Of a stretch of DNA of 64,000 nucleotides, positions 25,374 to 34,406 are shown piece after piece. Location: assembly GCF_017776525.1 (NCBI RefSeq), contig NZ_JACVEW010000001.1:62001-126000 (forward strand), read 5' to 3'. Each line of letters opens with the position of its first letter. Position 1 is the first letter of the stretch. The notes beneath the pieces were generated by a model, which saw nothing but the letters and a program-made list of their open reading frames with translations, was not told the origin of the DNA and did no database searches. This stretch comes from Marinobacterium alkalitolerans. Lineage in GTDB: Bacteria > Pseudomonadota > Gammaproteobacteria > Pseudomonadales > Balneatricaceae. The position numbers and the translations under genes are program-made.

Positions 25374-26369
25374 TCAGATGCTTTCCAGCCAGCCGTGAGT
25401 GTCTTCGGCCTTACCCCACTGGATATCGTTCAGCGCCTGGCGCAGCTTGACGGTAGTCTCGCCAATCCCCCCGTTACCCACCGGGTACTCCTTGCCGTTG
25501 TGGATCAGCGTGCCGACCGAGGTCAGTACGGCGGCTGTGCCCGACAGTGCGGCTTCACAGCCCGGGCGTGCACTGCGCTCCAGCAGTTCTTCGATGCTCA
25601 GCTGACGTTCCTGTACCTCCATGCCCATGTCGCGTGCCAGGGTCAGGATGGAGTCGCGCGTGACCCCGTGCAGGAAGGTCGAGTCCAGCGCCTTGGTGAT
25701 GATCTCGTTGCCGTCGATCAGCAGGAAGTTCGCGGCGCCGGTTTCCTGCACATCACCGCCCGGGCAGAATAGCACCTGGTCGGCCTGGTATTCGGCACGT
25801 GCCTTCATGATCGGCTGCAGCGCGCCGGCGTAGTTACCCCCTGACTTGACCATGCCCATGTGCGGCGGGCAGCGCATGCCCTCATCATCCAGCAGCAGGC
25901 GCAGGGCCTTGTCGCCGCCGGTGAAGTAATCCCCGACCGGTGACAGCAGAATGTACAGGCAGGAGGTCAGCGAGGGGACCGCAGCCTTGCCGATTGCCGG
26001 CTCAGTGCCGATATGGGTCGGACGGATATACAGGGACCCCGGCGGCTCCGGCGCCTGATCGGCATACTTGGCCACCAGGTCACGGATCATCTGGCTCACC
26101 ACTTCCTGATCGAACTGGGGCAGGGCCAGCAGCTCGGAGCTCTGCGCAAAGCGCTGCATGTTCATATCCATGCGGAAGATCCTGACCGAACCGTCTGCAT
26201 GGCGAAACGCCTTGAGGCCTTCAAAACAGGTGCTCGAATAATGCAGCACATGGGCACCCGGATGCAGCTGCAGGCTGTCGCTGGGGACCACTTCCGGCTC
26301 GCTCCATTGAGAACCATCAAACCAGGTGATTGCCATCTCGGGCATGAAAACGGAACCAAAAGCAGACAT
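25374..26369 (-). CDS. ilvE: Branched-chain amino-acid aminotransferase
   Basis: PLP aminotransferase (fold type IV) for the last step of leucine, isoleucine and valine synthesis. The 331-residue protein resembles the longer BCAT type. Visible motifs are HVLHYSSTCFEGLKAFRH, the substrate-binding segment SLYIRPTHIGTE, the PLP lysine in GMVKSGGNYAGALQP (~187-201), the acidic QETGAANFLLIDG strand and the phosphate-binding GTAAVLTSVG loop. AGGAAGG precedes the ATG. A TACAAT at 26448-26443 on the minus strand is a possible -10. The enzyme acts on the keto acids supplied through ilvD (12134-13966). Confidence 0.93.
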   Translation of the reverse strand: MSAFGSVFMPEMAITWFDGSQWSEPEVVPSDSLQLHPGAHVLHYSSTCFEGLKAFRHADGSVRIFRMDMNMQRFAQSSELLALPQFDQEVVSQMIRDLVAKYADQAPEPPGSLYIRPTHIGTEPAIGKAAVPSLTSCLYILLSPVGDYFTGGDKALRLLLDDEGMRCPPHMGMVKSGGNYAGALQPIMKARAEYQADQVLFCPGGDVQETGAANFLLIDGNEIITKALDSTFLHGVTRDSILTLARDMGMEVQERQLSIEELLERSARPGCEAALSGTAAVLTSVGTLIHNGKEYPVGNGGIGETTVKLRQALNDIQWGKAEDTHGWLESI

Positions 26370-26569
26370 ATAACCTTCCTAACAAGCTGGATTGAGACAG
26401 GCCGGTAAAGCGTGAGAGCACGCATTGCGGAATGCATCCTAGATTGTATGCATTCGACGGAAAAATGGAATTGCCCAAAGGGTAAATAGTGTTGCGCACT
26501 TCGTTGCATCCGGCCCTGATGCTAACATACGCGCCTTTAGGACCAGTCGTCACCGGAGGCTGACAGCGC

Positions 26570-27469
26570 ATGAACAAGACCCCAGCCGAAATCTGGATTG
26601 TGTCCGATGGCAAACCCGGGCATCTGAACCAGTCCCGTGGTCTGGCCGAAGCGCTGGCACGCAAGCGGGATCTGGTGATCAGCGAGCAGCCCCCGATGGG
26701 GAAACTGCAGGCGTTGCGCCTGTGGCTGAGCGGTGGACTGCCGCGACTGGAGGCCGCGCCTGCACTGATCATCGGCGCGGGCCATGCGACCCATCTGACG
26801 CTGCTGGCGCTGCGTCGGCTGTATCGAGTGCCGGTTGTGGTCATGATGAAGCCGTCTCTGCCGATGGGCCTGTTTGATCTGTGTCTGGTACCCGAACATG
26901 ACCAGCCGCCCAGACGGCCCAATATCCTGCCAACGCAGGGGCCCCTGAACCGCATGCGGCAGGGTGACAAGGTGCCGGGCAGCGGCGTGGTGCTGATCGG
27001 TGGGCCATCCAGGCACTTTGACTGGGATGAAGCCCTGGTATTGAGCCAGGTACAGGCGCTGTTGGCCTCTGAACCGCGGCAGTGGCTGATCGGTTCATCG
27101 CGCCGAACCCCGCCGTCTACCGAGCAGGCCCTGGTTGAATTGGCGGGTGAACGTTTCATCCCGGCAGCCGAGACCGGTCCGGACTGGCTGCCCCGGCAAC
27201 TGGCAAGGGCAGAGGCCTGCTGGGTCACGCAGGACAGCGCATCCATGGTGTATGAGGCGCTGACGGCCGGCTGCAAGGTGGGTGTGCTGATGCTGGATGC
27301 GCAGACGGAAAACCGTATCAGTCGTGGTGTTGAAACCCTTTGTCAGCAAGGGCGAGTCACAATGTCGCCGGACTGGCAGATGGATGAGGTGGCGATGACA
27401 CAGCAGCCATTTAACGAAGCTGAGCGGTGTGCTGAGGAAATTTTAAAGAGAGGCTGGATATGTCAGTAA
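26570..27469 (+). CDS. ELM1-family (DUF1022) protein, first copy
   Basis: A 299-residue protein of the family named after plant mitochondrial fission protein ELM1, which looks like a GT-B glycosyltransferase. It shows the N-terminal [22 protein letters not shown] (abridged: [11 protein letters not shown]), [13 protein letters not shown], a central [11 protein letters not shown] strand, [10 protein letters not shown] (~179) and the C-terminal [13 protein letters not shown] donor-site-like segment. The bacterial role is unknown. Here it starts the glycan operon and overlaps the UDP-sugar dehydrogenase by 10 bases, suggesting a part in surface-sugar transfer. A second family member lies at 33357-34406. 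Confidence 0.85.
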   Translation: MNKTPAEIWIVSDGKPGHLNQSRGLAEALARKRDLVISEQPPMGKLQALRLWLSGGLPRLEAAPALIIGAGHATHLTLLALRRLYRVPVVVMMKPSLPMGLFDLCLVPEHDQPPRRPNILPTQGPLNRMRQGDKVPGSGVVLIGGPSRHFDWDEALVLSQVQALLASEPRQWLIGSSRRTPPSTEQALVELAGERFIPAAETGPDWLPRQLARAEACWVTQDSASMVYEALTAGCKVGVLMLDAQTENRISRGVETLCQQGRVTMSPDWQMDEVAMTQQPFNEAERCAEEILKRGWICQ

Positions 27470-28743
27470 TGACGCTTGAACAGGTACGGCTGGGCATAAT
27501 AGGACTGGGCTACGTGGGTCTGCCATTAGCCGTAGAGTTTGGTAAAAAGCGCCCGGTCATCGGGTTTGATATCAATGCCTCACGTATCCAGGAACTCAAG
27601 CAGGGGAAGGACCAAACCCTTGAAGTCAGCTCAGAGGAGCTGAAAGAGGCTGGATACCTCAGCTTTACCGATGACTCTGCCGAGTTGGCCGCCTGTAACG
27701 TGTACATCGTGACGGTACCGACACCCATCAACGGACATAAGCAGCCAGATCTTACCCCTTTGATTCGGGCCTCGGAACTTTTGGGCAGCGTTGTGAAAAG
27801 AGGGGATGTGGTGATCTATGAATCGACTGTTTACCCCGGTGCCACCGAAGAGGACTGTGTCCCTGTAATTGAGCAGATCTCGGGGCTGGTTTTTAACCGT
27901 GACTTCTTCGCCGGTTACAGCCCGGAGCGCATCAATCCCGGTGACAAGGTGCACAGAGTGACCAGTATTAAAAAGGTTACGTCCGGCTCTACGCCCGAGG
28001 TGGCTGACCTTGTCGACAACCTGTACCGGGAAGTCATTCAAGCGGGAACTCACAAAGCGAGCAGTATCCGTGTCGCCGAGGCAGCAAAAGTTATCGAGAA
28101 CACACAACGCGACCTGAACATTGCCCTGGTGAACGAGCTGGCGATTATTTTCAATCGTCTTGGTATCGATACTGAAGAAGTGCTGGAAGCGGCCGGGACC
28201 AAGTGGAATTTCTTGCCCTTCCGGCCCGGCCTGGTGGGCGGGCACTGTATCGGTGTCGATCCCTACTATTTGACCTACAAGGCGCAGGCTGTCGGGTATA
28301 TTCCCGATGTGATTCTGGCGGGGCGGCGTATCAACAGCAATATGGGTGCCTACGTGGCGGACGAGATGGTCAAGGCCATGTTGCGCAAGCGGATTCACGT
28401 GGCTGGCAGCCGTATCCTTGTTATGGGGTTCACTTTCAAGGAAAACTGCCCTGACCTTCGCAACACGCGGGTGATCGACATCGTCAGAGTTCTGGAAGGC
28501 TATGGTGCCACGGTGGATGTGTACGATCCCTGGGCGGATCCGGAAGAAGCTTTGGAAGAGTATGGAGTGACGCTGGTCGAGTCTCCCGTTAATGGTGGCT
28601 ACGAAGGTATTCTGGTAGCGGTCGCGCACCAGGCGTTCTATGACTTGGGAGTTGATCAGGTCAAGAGTTGGGGTAGGTCATCACATGTATTGTATGACTT
28701 GAAATATGTATTCTCTGCTGATCAAGTTGATTTAAGACTGTGA
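27460..28743 (+). CDS. tviB: UDP-N-acetylhexosamine 6-dehydrogenase (TviB/WbpO type)
   Basis: NAD-dependent four-electron oxidation of UDP-N-acetyl-glucosamine or -galactosamine to the uronic acid, a precursor of acidic surface sugars. The 427 residues show the Rossmann motif [17 protein letters not shown] (~11-27), the [12 protein letters not shown] region, the hinge [18 protein letters not shown], and the catalytic cysteine in [14 protein letters not shown] (~258-271). Sequence is closer to TviB/WbpO than to WbpA or Ugd, but GlcNAc and GalNAc substrates cannot be separated by eye. It is coupled to both neighbours by short overlaps. A Ugd-type glucose dehydrogenase lies at 37437. Confidence 0.88.
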   Translation: MSVMTLEQVRLGIIGLGYVGLPLAVEFGKKRPVIGFDINASRIQELKQGKDQTLEVSSEELKEAGYLSFTDDSAELAACNVYIVTVPTPINGHKQPDLTPLIRASELLGSVVKRGDVVIYESTVYPGATEEDCVPVIEQISGLVFNRDFFAGYSPERINPGDKVHRVTSIKKVTSGSTPEVADLVDNLYREVIQAGTHKASSIRVAEAAKVIENTQRDLNIALVNELAIIFNRLGIDTEEVLEAAGTKWNFLPFRPGLVGGHCIGVDPYYLTYKAQAVGYIPDVILAGRRINSNMGAYVADEMVKAMLRKRIHVAGSRILVMGFTFKENCPDLRNTRVIDIVRVLEGYGATVDVYDPWADPEEALEEYGVTLVESPVNGGYEGILVAVAHQAFYDLGVDQVKSWGRSSHVLYDLKYVFSADQVDLRL

Positions 28744-30020
28744 TTAAATTAGTGCCTGCCCAGATAAACCTTAATTTTTTGGCTAACATAAGCGTTTATG
28801 TGGTGCTAGCTTATGTTTTTAGTTTTATTTTTTTCTTTCCGGTTGGGGATGGATTACTGAAAGAAATAATGCTGTTATCAAGCATTCTGTGCATTAGCTG
28901 GCGCTTTCAGAAAAGGTCTTGGAGCTTTGGAGAGACTAAATATATTGTTATTCCCATGGCAATATATATAACTGTGCTTATTGTTTCATACCTGCTGTAT
29001 GATGGTTTCATGAGCACGATCAGCATGTTCCTATTCAGTATTCTGTTTCTTTATAGTGCATCACTTATTAAGCTAAGAATTTCTTTTGTTGCTGTTATCT
29101 GTTTGTTATCTGCTTTTCAAACGCTAGACATGGTCGTTGACCATTTATTACATGGTACTGATCGACTAGCTGGCACAAATAACCCTATATTCTTGGCCAT
29201 GTTTACTTGCTTAATGTCAGTTTTATGTTTTTATCTATCATTATCTGTATCAGGAAAATTTCTTCGCTTCAGCCTTTGGGCTGGCACTTCTATTTTTCTG
29301 CTAGCAACGGTTCTGACAGAAACAAGAGGGGTTATTATTGCCTACATACCCTTACTGATATTGATGATTTATTTTGTTCTTAAAAAGGTCAAATTTAAAC
29401 TGAATGTTAGAAGCGGAATGGCCTTTGTTTTGTTTTCAATAATTCTGATAGATCTGGCATTGCATTCAGATAGCTTGAAGGTTCCTTTTAAAACCATGAA
29501 ACTGGAACTCCAGGAGATGCTTGACGAAAGCCCCAAAGATGAAATCTACATAACTTCTGTTGGTTTCAGGATATTAATGTGGGAGTTCTCGTGGGCAGTA
29601 GCCCAAGAGCACCCCTTATTGGGGGCAGGCCGGGAGGGGTTTTACCGCTACCGTCAGGAGTGGTCTGAAAATGGTCGCTTTCCGTCTGCACTAGGCCAAC
29701 ACTTGCCGGAGACGCATGCTCACAGTCAATACTTCCAAGAACTGGCCATGCGAGGGGCTGTGGGGTTGGTGGCTTTGCTAGGCTTGTTTGTTATGCCCGC
29801 AGCGCGTGGGATGAGACTTCTTAGGGCTGACGATAACCAGCGGCAATGTGCAGGCGCAATACTTCTAAGTGTGGTGATAGCTTTTGCCACCTTTGCCTTG
29901 ACCGAGGTTTCTTTGAAGCATTCCGAAAAGATTGCTGTTTTCGTTGCTTTGTCTTTCGTTGCGTTGTCGCTTGGCCAACGAAGCCAGTCAACCTCACCCG
30001 TTATGGCCACAAAGGAATGA
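28740..30020 (+). CDS. O-antigen ligase-like membrane protein (Wzy_C family)
   Basis: A 426-residue integral membrane protein with ~11 hydrophobic segments and a Wzy_C-type periplasmic loop: [18 protein letters not shown] and [20 protein letters not shown] (~325-345), with the paired histidines typical of WaaL. It probably joins a polymer or oligosaccharide to lipid A-core, or acts as a polymerase; WaaL is favoured because the neighbours build core. The start is GTG at 28740, overlapping the tviB stop. Bases 28740-29580 are markedly AT-rich, with rare codons unlike the neighbours, while the 3' third returns to the local composition, a sign of recombination. Confidence 0.8.
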   Translation: MIKLVPAQINLNFLANISVYVVLAYVFSFIFFFPVGDGLLKEIMLLSSILCISWRFQKRSWSFGETKYIVIPMAIYITVLIVSYLLYDGFMSTISMFLFSILFLYSASLIKLRISFVAVICLLSAFQTLDMVVDHLLHGTDRLAGTNNPIFLAMFTCLMSVLCFYLSLSVSGKFLRFSLWAGTSIFLLATVLTETRGVIIAYIPLLILMIYFVLKKVKFKLNVRSGMAFVLFSIILIDLALHSDSLKVPFKTMKLELQEMLDESPKDEIYITSVGFRILMWEFSWAVAQEHPLLGAGREGFYRYRQEWSENGRFPSALGQHLPETHAHSQYFQELAMRGAVGLVALLGLFVMPAARGMRLLRADDNQRQCAGAILLSVVIAFATFALTEVSLKHSEKIAVFVALSFVALSLGQRSQSTSPVMATKE

Positions 30021-31144
30021 GAGCGTTGAAAGTTTTGCAGGCTTTGCCCTCTTTAGAAAGTGGGGGCGTTGAGAAAGGGGTGCTGGAAGTGGGCCGCTTC
30101 CTGGTTGAGCAAGGACATGAGTCTTTGGTTCTATCGGCCGGTGGTGGAATGGTGAGCCAGCTGGAACAAGAGGGAAGCCGACATATTCAGCTGGATATTG
30201 GTCGTAAATCTCCCTTTACCTTCCGGCATGTGTGGACTTTGCGCCGGCTGTTGCGTCGTGAGCGCCCGGATATTTTGCACCTGCGGTCACGTATGCCTGC
30301 ATGGGTTTTCTGGGTCGCCTGGAAAGGCCTGCCTGCTGATATAAGGCCGCGATTGGTAACAACCGTGCATGGCCTTTATTCGGTGAGTGCTTATAGTGCC
30401 GTCATGTGCAAGGGGGAAAGAGTCATTGCAGTGTCTCGCACGGTGCAGAATTACATTCATTCGCATTACCCCGAAACCGATCCGGCAAAGGTACGGCTAA
30501 TATATCGAGGTATAGAGCCTGAGGAATTTCCGCGTGGTTACCAGCCGGCACCTCAGTGGAAGCAGAGCTGGTTTGAACAGTTTCCCCAACTTGAAAGCGG
30601 GTTTGTATTGACCTTGCCTGGTCGATTGACGCGCTTGAAAGGACACCTTGATTTTATCAACCTCATACAAGACCTGCGACGGCTTGAGCTTGATGTCAAA
30701 GGCGTTATTGTGGGCGGGATTGACCCGAAGCGGCAAGACTATGCCAGAGAGCTTCAGCAGGCAGTGATTGATAAAGGGCTGCAAGAGCAAGTGGTGTTTA
30801 CCGGGGCCCGGCGTGATATCCGCGATATTTATGCTGTTTCGGATCTGGTACTGTCTTTGTCAACCCAACCGGAATCTTTCGGTCGAACGGTTGCTGAGGC
30901 GCTCAGTCTCGGGCGCCCGGTAGTAGGTTATGACCACGGAGGCGTTGGTGAAATCTTGCAATGCGTCTTTCCAGAGGGGCGGGTTCCTCTTTGCGATCAT
31001 GAGCAATTGTTGAGCGTTGTATCTCAGCAATTGAAACAACCAGCAACGGTGCAGGATATGCCGTTCTTGAAGCAAATGATGCTTGAACAAACCTTGTCCT
31101 GTTACCTAGAGCTCTCCAGTCAGGCTGAAGGTGAGAAGGTATGA
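30017..31144 (+). CDS. Glycosyltransferase family 4 protein
   Basis: A 375-residue GT-B glycosyltransferase. The N-terminal acceptor domain begins LKVLQALPSLESGGVEKGVL. The donor domain has LTLPGRLTRLKGHLDFI (~198), VVFTGARRDIRDIYAVSDL and the GT4 signature PESFGRTVAEALSLGRPVVG (~288-307), with the E-x7-E glutamates. It probably adds one sugar to a lipopolysaccharide core or surface oligosaccharide on the cytoplasmic face. The ATG at 30017 overlaps the previous stop (ATGA); a longer frame starting at 29846 is rejected as it overlaps the ligase. It is coupled to the next gene by another ATGA. Confidence 0.88.
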   Translation: MRALKVLQALPSLESGGVEKGVLEVGRFLVEQGHESLVLSAGGGMVSQLEQEGSRHIQLDIGRKSPFTFRHVWTLRRLLRRERPDILHLRSRMPAWVFWVAWKGLPADIRPRLVTTVHGLYSVSAYSAVMCKGERVIAVSRTVQNYIHSHYPETDPAKVRLIYRGIEPEEFPRGYQPAPQWKQSWFEQFPQLESGFVLTLPGRLTRLKGHLDFINLIQDLRRLELDVKGVIVGGIDPKRQDYARELQQAVIDKGLQEQVVFTGARRDIRDIYAVSDLVLSLSTQPESFGRTVAEALSLGRPVVGYDHGGVGEILQCVFPEGRVPLCDHEQLLSVVSQQLKQPATVQDMPFLKQMMLEQTLSCYLELSSQAEGEKV

Positions 31145-31869
31145 GTGAGGCTGTACATTTTGTATGTCTGAAGTGGGGGGATAAGTATCCCGCCAGCTAT
31201 GTCAATCGTCTTTACCACATGGTCAGTCGTAATCTGACACAGCCTTTTCGTTTTCACTGCCTCACTGAGAATGCCTCGGGACTGGAACCGGGTATTGAGC
31301 ACCTGCCACTTGAGACCAGTGACCTCACGGGTTGGTGGTACAAGCTGTCACTGTTTCAGCGAGACTTCTTTGGGCTTGAGGGTGACCTGGTCTATCTGGA
31401 TCTTGATGTCGTCATTACAGGGAACATCGATTTTCTGATTAATCAGCCGGGTGATTTCATCATCATTCGCAACTGGTCTCGCAACAAGATGTGGAACAGC
31501 TCAGTGATGCGGTTTCGGATTGGAGAGTATGCACACGTCTGGGAACGCTTTCAGGGTGAACAGGAGCGAGTGGTTCGCGACATGAATGGTGACCAGGAGT
31601 GGATTTATGCCTGTGTCCCCGAAGCGAAAAACTGGCCAGCTGACAAAATTGTTTCCTATAAGAAAAGCCTGAAGTCTAAAGCCTTTCGACCGTTGGAAAA
31701 GCTCGGTCTTGATCGCCTTGGCCTGAAGGCTCCGGACTGGATGGATACACCATTGCCGGCACATGCGGCCATTGTTATTTTTCATGGCAAACCGGACCCT
31801 GAAGATGTTGCAACCCAGGCTTATGGCCTGTGGAAAAGAGCTTCTTTTATTGAGCGATGCTGGAAGTAG
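31141..31869 (+). CDS. DXD glycosyltransferase of the locus-specific family, copy A
   Basis: A 242-residue GT-A-like protein, first of three paralogues here (others at 32597 and 35490). Shared features are the start VHFVCLKWGDKYPASYVNRL, the CLTEN strand, the DXD metal-sugar motif in LVYLDLDVVITGNIDF (~88-103) and the C-terminal IVIFHGKPDPEDV (~209). Copy A is shorter at the C-terminus and diverges most. Cytoplasmic transfer of a nucleotide-activated sugar is inferred from the fold and context. It begins inside the stop of the GT4 gene and ends 4 bases before the acyltransferase. Confidence 0.78.
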   Translation: MSEAVHFVCLKWGDKYPASYVNRLYHMVSRNLTQPFRFHCLTENASGLEPGIEHLPLETSDLTGWWYKLSLFQRDFFGLEGDLVYLDLDVVITGNIDFLINQPGDFIIIRNWSRNKMWNSSVMRFRIGEYAHVWERFQGEQERVVRDMNGDQEWIYACVPEAKNWPADKIVSYKKSLKSKAFRPLEKLGLDRLGLKAPDWMDTPLPAHAAIVIFHGKPDPEDVATQAYGLWKRASFIERCWK

Positions 31870-31873
31870 TAAA

Positions 31874-32581
31874 ATGTGGGTTATTAACCGTTATCATCAG
31901 AAAAAAGCCAAGTCACTGGGGGTAAAACTCAGTAACACCACATTAATCTCAGGCAATAGGCTTTTCTACGTAGAGGCACCTGCAGCATTAGGTCAAGTTG
32001 AGCTATTTAGGGAAAAATTAGAGCTGGGCCCTGTTAAGTGGGGTGCCCACAGTTACATTCGTAGCGGCGAAATTCACCATTTATCAGAGGTAGGGCGTTT
32101 TTGCTCCATAGGGCGTCAAGTAGTGCTGGGGCAGGACCGCAACAATCATCCGCTGGATTGGGTCTCTACCAGCCACAGGCTCAGTACCTGTCATCAGTCG
32201 ACACCTGCGCCTGTGAAAATAGGTAATGATGTCTGGATAGGCGACGGTGCGGTGCTGCTTGATGGCATATGTATCGGTGATGGTGCAGTTATTGCTCGTA
32301 ATGCTGTGGTTACCAAGTCGGTGGGGGCTTATGAGATCGTCGCCGGTAACCCTGCGCGCTGTATTCGAAAACGTTTTAGTGATGATGTAGCAAAAAAGCT
32401 TGCATCGAGCGCCTGGTGGGAATATCCCTTGGAGCAGCTAAAAAAACTGGATTACAGAGATCCTGAAGTGTTTTTGCAAACAATCGGTACTCTCAAGAAA
32501 AAGGCTGTATATTCCATTGTAGAAGTCGGTAATGGTGTTGTGAATGCTTCTATTACCGAGAGCCATCCAGAAAATGGTTAA
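31874..32581 (+). CDS. Hexapeptide-repeat acyltransferase (CatB-like)
   Basis: A 235-residue protein with a left-handed beta-helix of the xenobiotic/sugar acetyltransferase type. Repeats include SEVGRFCSIGRQVVLGQ, IGNDVWIGDGAVLLDGICIG (~115-134) and DGAVIARNAVVTKSVGAYEI, ending in the family's VAGNPARCIRKRF (~160-172). The likely role is O- or N-acetylation of a core or surface sugar. ATG 31874 has GGAAG upstream. The first third and the C-terminus use more A/T than the flanking genes. It lies between two paralogous glycosyltransferase genes. The acceptor cannot be predicted. Confidence 0.83.
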   Translation: MWVINRYHQKKAKSLGVKLSNTTLISGNRLFYVEAPAALGQVELFREKLELGPVKWGAHSYIRSGEIHHLSEVGRFCSIGRQVVLGQDRNNHPLDWVSTSHRLSTCHQSTPAPVKIGNDVWIGDGAVLLDGICIGDGAVIARNAVVTKSVGAYEIVAGNPARCIRKRFSDDVAKKLASSAWWEYPLEQLKKLDYRDPEVFLQTIGTLKKKAVYSIVEVGNGVVNASITESHPENG

Positions 32582-32596
32582 GGCCATGTCAGAACT

Positions 32597-33367
32597 ATGA
32601 AAAATTTCATTTGTATGAAGTGGGGCTCGCTTTATGGCCCTGAGTACGTTAACCGTCTCTATGCCATGGTGCGCAAAAATGCATCTGGACCGATTCGTTT
32701 TGTTTGCCTTACGGATAACGCTGCAGGTGTGCGTAATGAAGTTGAATGTTACGGTTGCCCTGAAATACCCCTTCCGGAGCCGCAGTGTCGACTGGGATGG
32801 CGTAAGCTGACCCTGTACCGTGAAAGTGAACATTTGTTCGGCCTTGAAGGTGATTGGCTATATCTTGACCTTGATGTGGTGGTATCTGGCAGCCTTGATC
32901 CCTTTTTTGAATATATGCCGGAAAAAACATTTGTGGTTATGCAAAACTGGACACAACCCGGCAAGGGGATAGGCAATACGTCGGTTTATCGCTTTCGAGT
33001 GGGGGCTGATGCCTATCTGTTTGATCATCTCATTGAGAATCAGGCCGAAATTTTCAAGCAGTATCGTAATTCGCAGACCTATATCTCTCGCACCGTGAAG
33101 GAGTTGAACTTCTGGCCAGATGACTGGTGTGTGTTATTCAAAACGCACTGTGTACCCCCTTGGCCAGCCCGCTTTTGGCAGGAGCCTTTATTGCCCCAAG
33201 GAGCGAAGGTCGTTGCTTTTCCGGGAGACCCGAATCCACATGATGCCGTGCAGGGGCGTTGGCCCGTGAAAAAAAGCTATAAGAAACTGTACAAGGTGAT
33301 CCGGCCTGCTCGCTGGATTCGGGACATTTGGGACGACGCTGAGCACAGCTTGACCGATGGCCATTGA
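32597..33367 (+). CDS. DXD glycosyltransferase of the locus-specific family, copy B
   Basis: A 256-residue paralogue of the proteins at 31141 and 35490. Landmarks are KNFICMKWGSLYGPEYVNRL at the start, RFVCLTDNAAG, the DXD motif in WLYLDLDVVVSGSLDPFF (~94-111), the pair NTSVYRF (~127) and NFWPDDWC, and KVVAFPGDPNPHDAVQGRW (~212-230). Copies B and C share the longer C-terminus and HDAVQGRW/SDAIQGRW element and are more alike than either is to A. It probably transfers one sugar in core synthesis. It overlaps the second ELM1-like gene by 11 bases. Confidence 0.8.
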   Translation: MKNFICMKWGSLYGPEYVNRLYAMVRKNASGPIRFVCLTDNAAGVRNEVECYGCPEIPLPEPQCRLGWRKLTLYRESEHLFGLEGDWLYLDLDVVVSGSLDPFFEYMPEKTFVVMQNWTQPGKGIGNTSVYRFRVGADAYLFDHLIENQAEIFKQYRNSQTYISRTVKELNFWPDDWCVLFKTHCVPPWPARFWQEPLLPQGAKVVAFPGDPNPHDAVQGRWPVKKSYKKLYKVIRPARWIRDIWDDAEHSLTDGH

Positions 33368-34406
33368 TATGTCACTGAGCGTACTTGTCCTTGACGAAGG
33401 TTCTCCCGGTCATCTTGCTCAGTCAGAGGGTGTGGTTCAGCTGATGCGACGTCAGGGGCTGAATCTGCAGGTGGAGCAAGTACGAGTAAACAACTGCTTG
33501 CCAGGTATTCTTCGTGGTCTTCTACGTGCACTGATGTCCCTGCCCTGGTTTAATAACGTAGGCTTGTACCTGACGAGCCGCCTGGAACGGCTACCGCAGT
33601 GCAGTCCAGATCTGATTATTTCCAGTGGGGGGAAAAGTGCCTTTGCCAGCTTGGCCTTGAGGCGCCGTTACGGAGCACGCAATGTGTTTGTAGGTGTCCC
33701 CGAGCCGTTCCCCGACCACTGGTTTGATCTGATTATTTCACCGGTAAAGCGCCCTTTCGGGGTGCCTTTTCTTGTCAGCGGGCTGATTCCGAACCCGGTG
33801 ACTCCCAAGCAAGTACAAGCGGCTGGAGAGAATTATTGGCAGCAGGAGTGGCCAGGGGCGCCCTGTTGGTCGATCCTCATCGGTGGCAACAGCAAAAGTC
33901 ATCACTACAGTGAGCATGACTGGCAATCTCTGGTCAACGGCATTAACGAGCTGGGTAAGCGGCTGGGAATTCGTTGGCTGATCACGACATCGAGGCGGAC
34001 GCCTGATGAAGTCGAGCAGCTACTGGCCGACCAGGTCGAGCCAGCAGTCGTCGCTGAAATGGTCCTTTATAACAGGAAGCCCAAGCGTGTGGTACAGCCG
34101 TTCTTGGCTGCCTCTGAACGTGTTCTTGTGACTCAGGACAGCCTGACCATGGCAAGTGAAGCTTTGTGCAGCGGCCGTCCGGTAACGCTTTTGTCGCCGG
34201 AGGTGCTCAAAGTAAAGCCGGGTTCCTTCTTTGCGGAGATGATCGAGTACTTCCCTTGTCTTGAAGGGGTAGAGCGAACGCCGCTGTCCTGTTTGCCTGG
34301 CTATCAACCGAGCGTCAACAGTTGCAAGGCAGTTGCCAGCCTTGATTCACTGGGCCCCGAGCTGCTGGAAGCGCTGAAGTTGATCAGGACGCCTCAGCCT
34401 CACTGA
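33357..34406 (+). CDS. ELM1-family (DUF1022) protein, second copy
   Basis: A 349-residue relative of the protein at 26570. Corresponding pieces are LVLDEGSPGHLAQSEGVVQL, DLIISSGGKSAFASLALRRR, a ILIGGNSKSHHYS central strand, ITTSRRTPDEVEQLL (~203) and VTQDSLTMASEALCSGRPVT (~260-279), the same order as copy 1. It is longer, with an extra ~25 residues at each end of the first domain. Glycosyltransferase-like function is inferred. ATG 33357 overlaps the previous gene; ATG 33369, just after it, is an alternative. Its 3' end overlaps the convergent GT4 gene by 23 bases with no terminator visible. Confidence 0.82.
   Translation: MAIDMSLSVLVLDEGSPGHLAQSEGVVQLMRRQGLNLQVEQVRVNNCLPGILRGLLRALMSLPWFNNVGLYLTSRLERLPQCSPDLIISSGGKSAFASLALRRRYGARNVFVGVPEPFPDHWFDLIISPVKRPFGVPFLVSGLIPNPVTPKQVQAAGENYWQQEWPGAPCWSILIGGNSKSHHYSEHDWQSLVNGINELGKRLGIRWLITTSRRTPDEVEQLLADQVEPAVVAEMVLYNRKPKRVVQPFLAASERVLVTQDSLTMASEALCSGRPVTLLSPEVLKVKPGSFFAEMIEYFPCLEGVERTPLSCLPGYQPSVNSCKAVASLDSLGPELLEALKLIRTPQPH

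Noticed and set aside
26317-27276. 319-codon minus-strand frame across the ilvE-ELM1 gap
   Set aside because: Antisense to the first ELM1-like gene, biased Arg/Ser/Pro composition and no domain.
29846-30016. N-terminal extension of the GT4 gene at 30017
   Set aside because: It overlaps the ligase-like gene deeply in another frame and is Cys/Arg-rich and unlike any glycosyltransferase; the ATGA overlap at 30017 is a better start.
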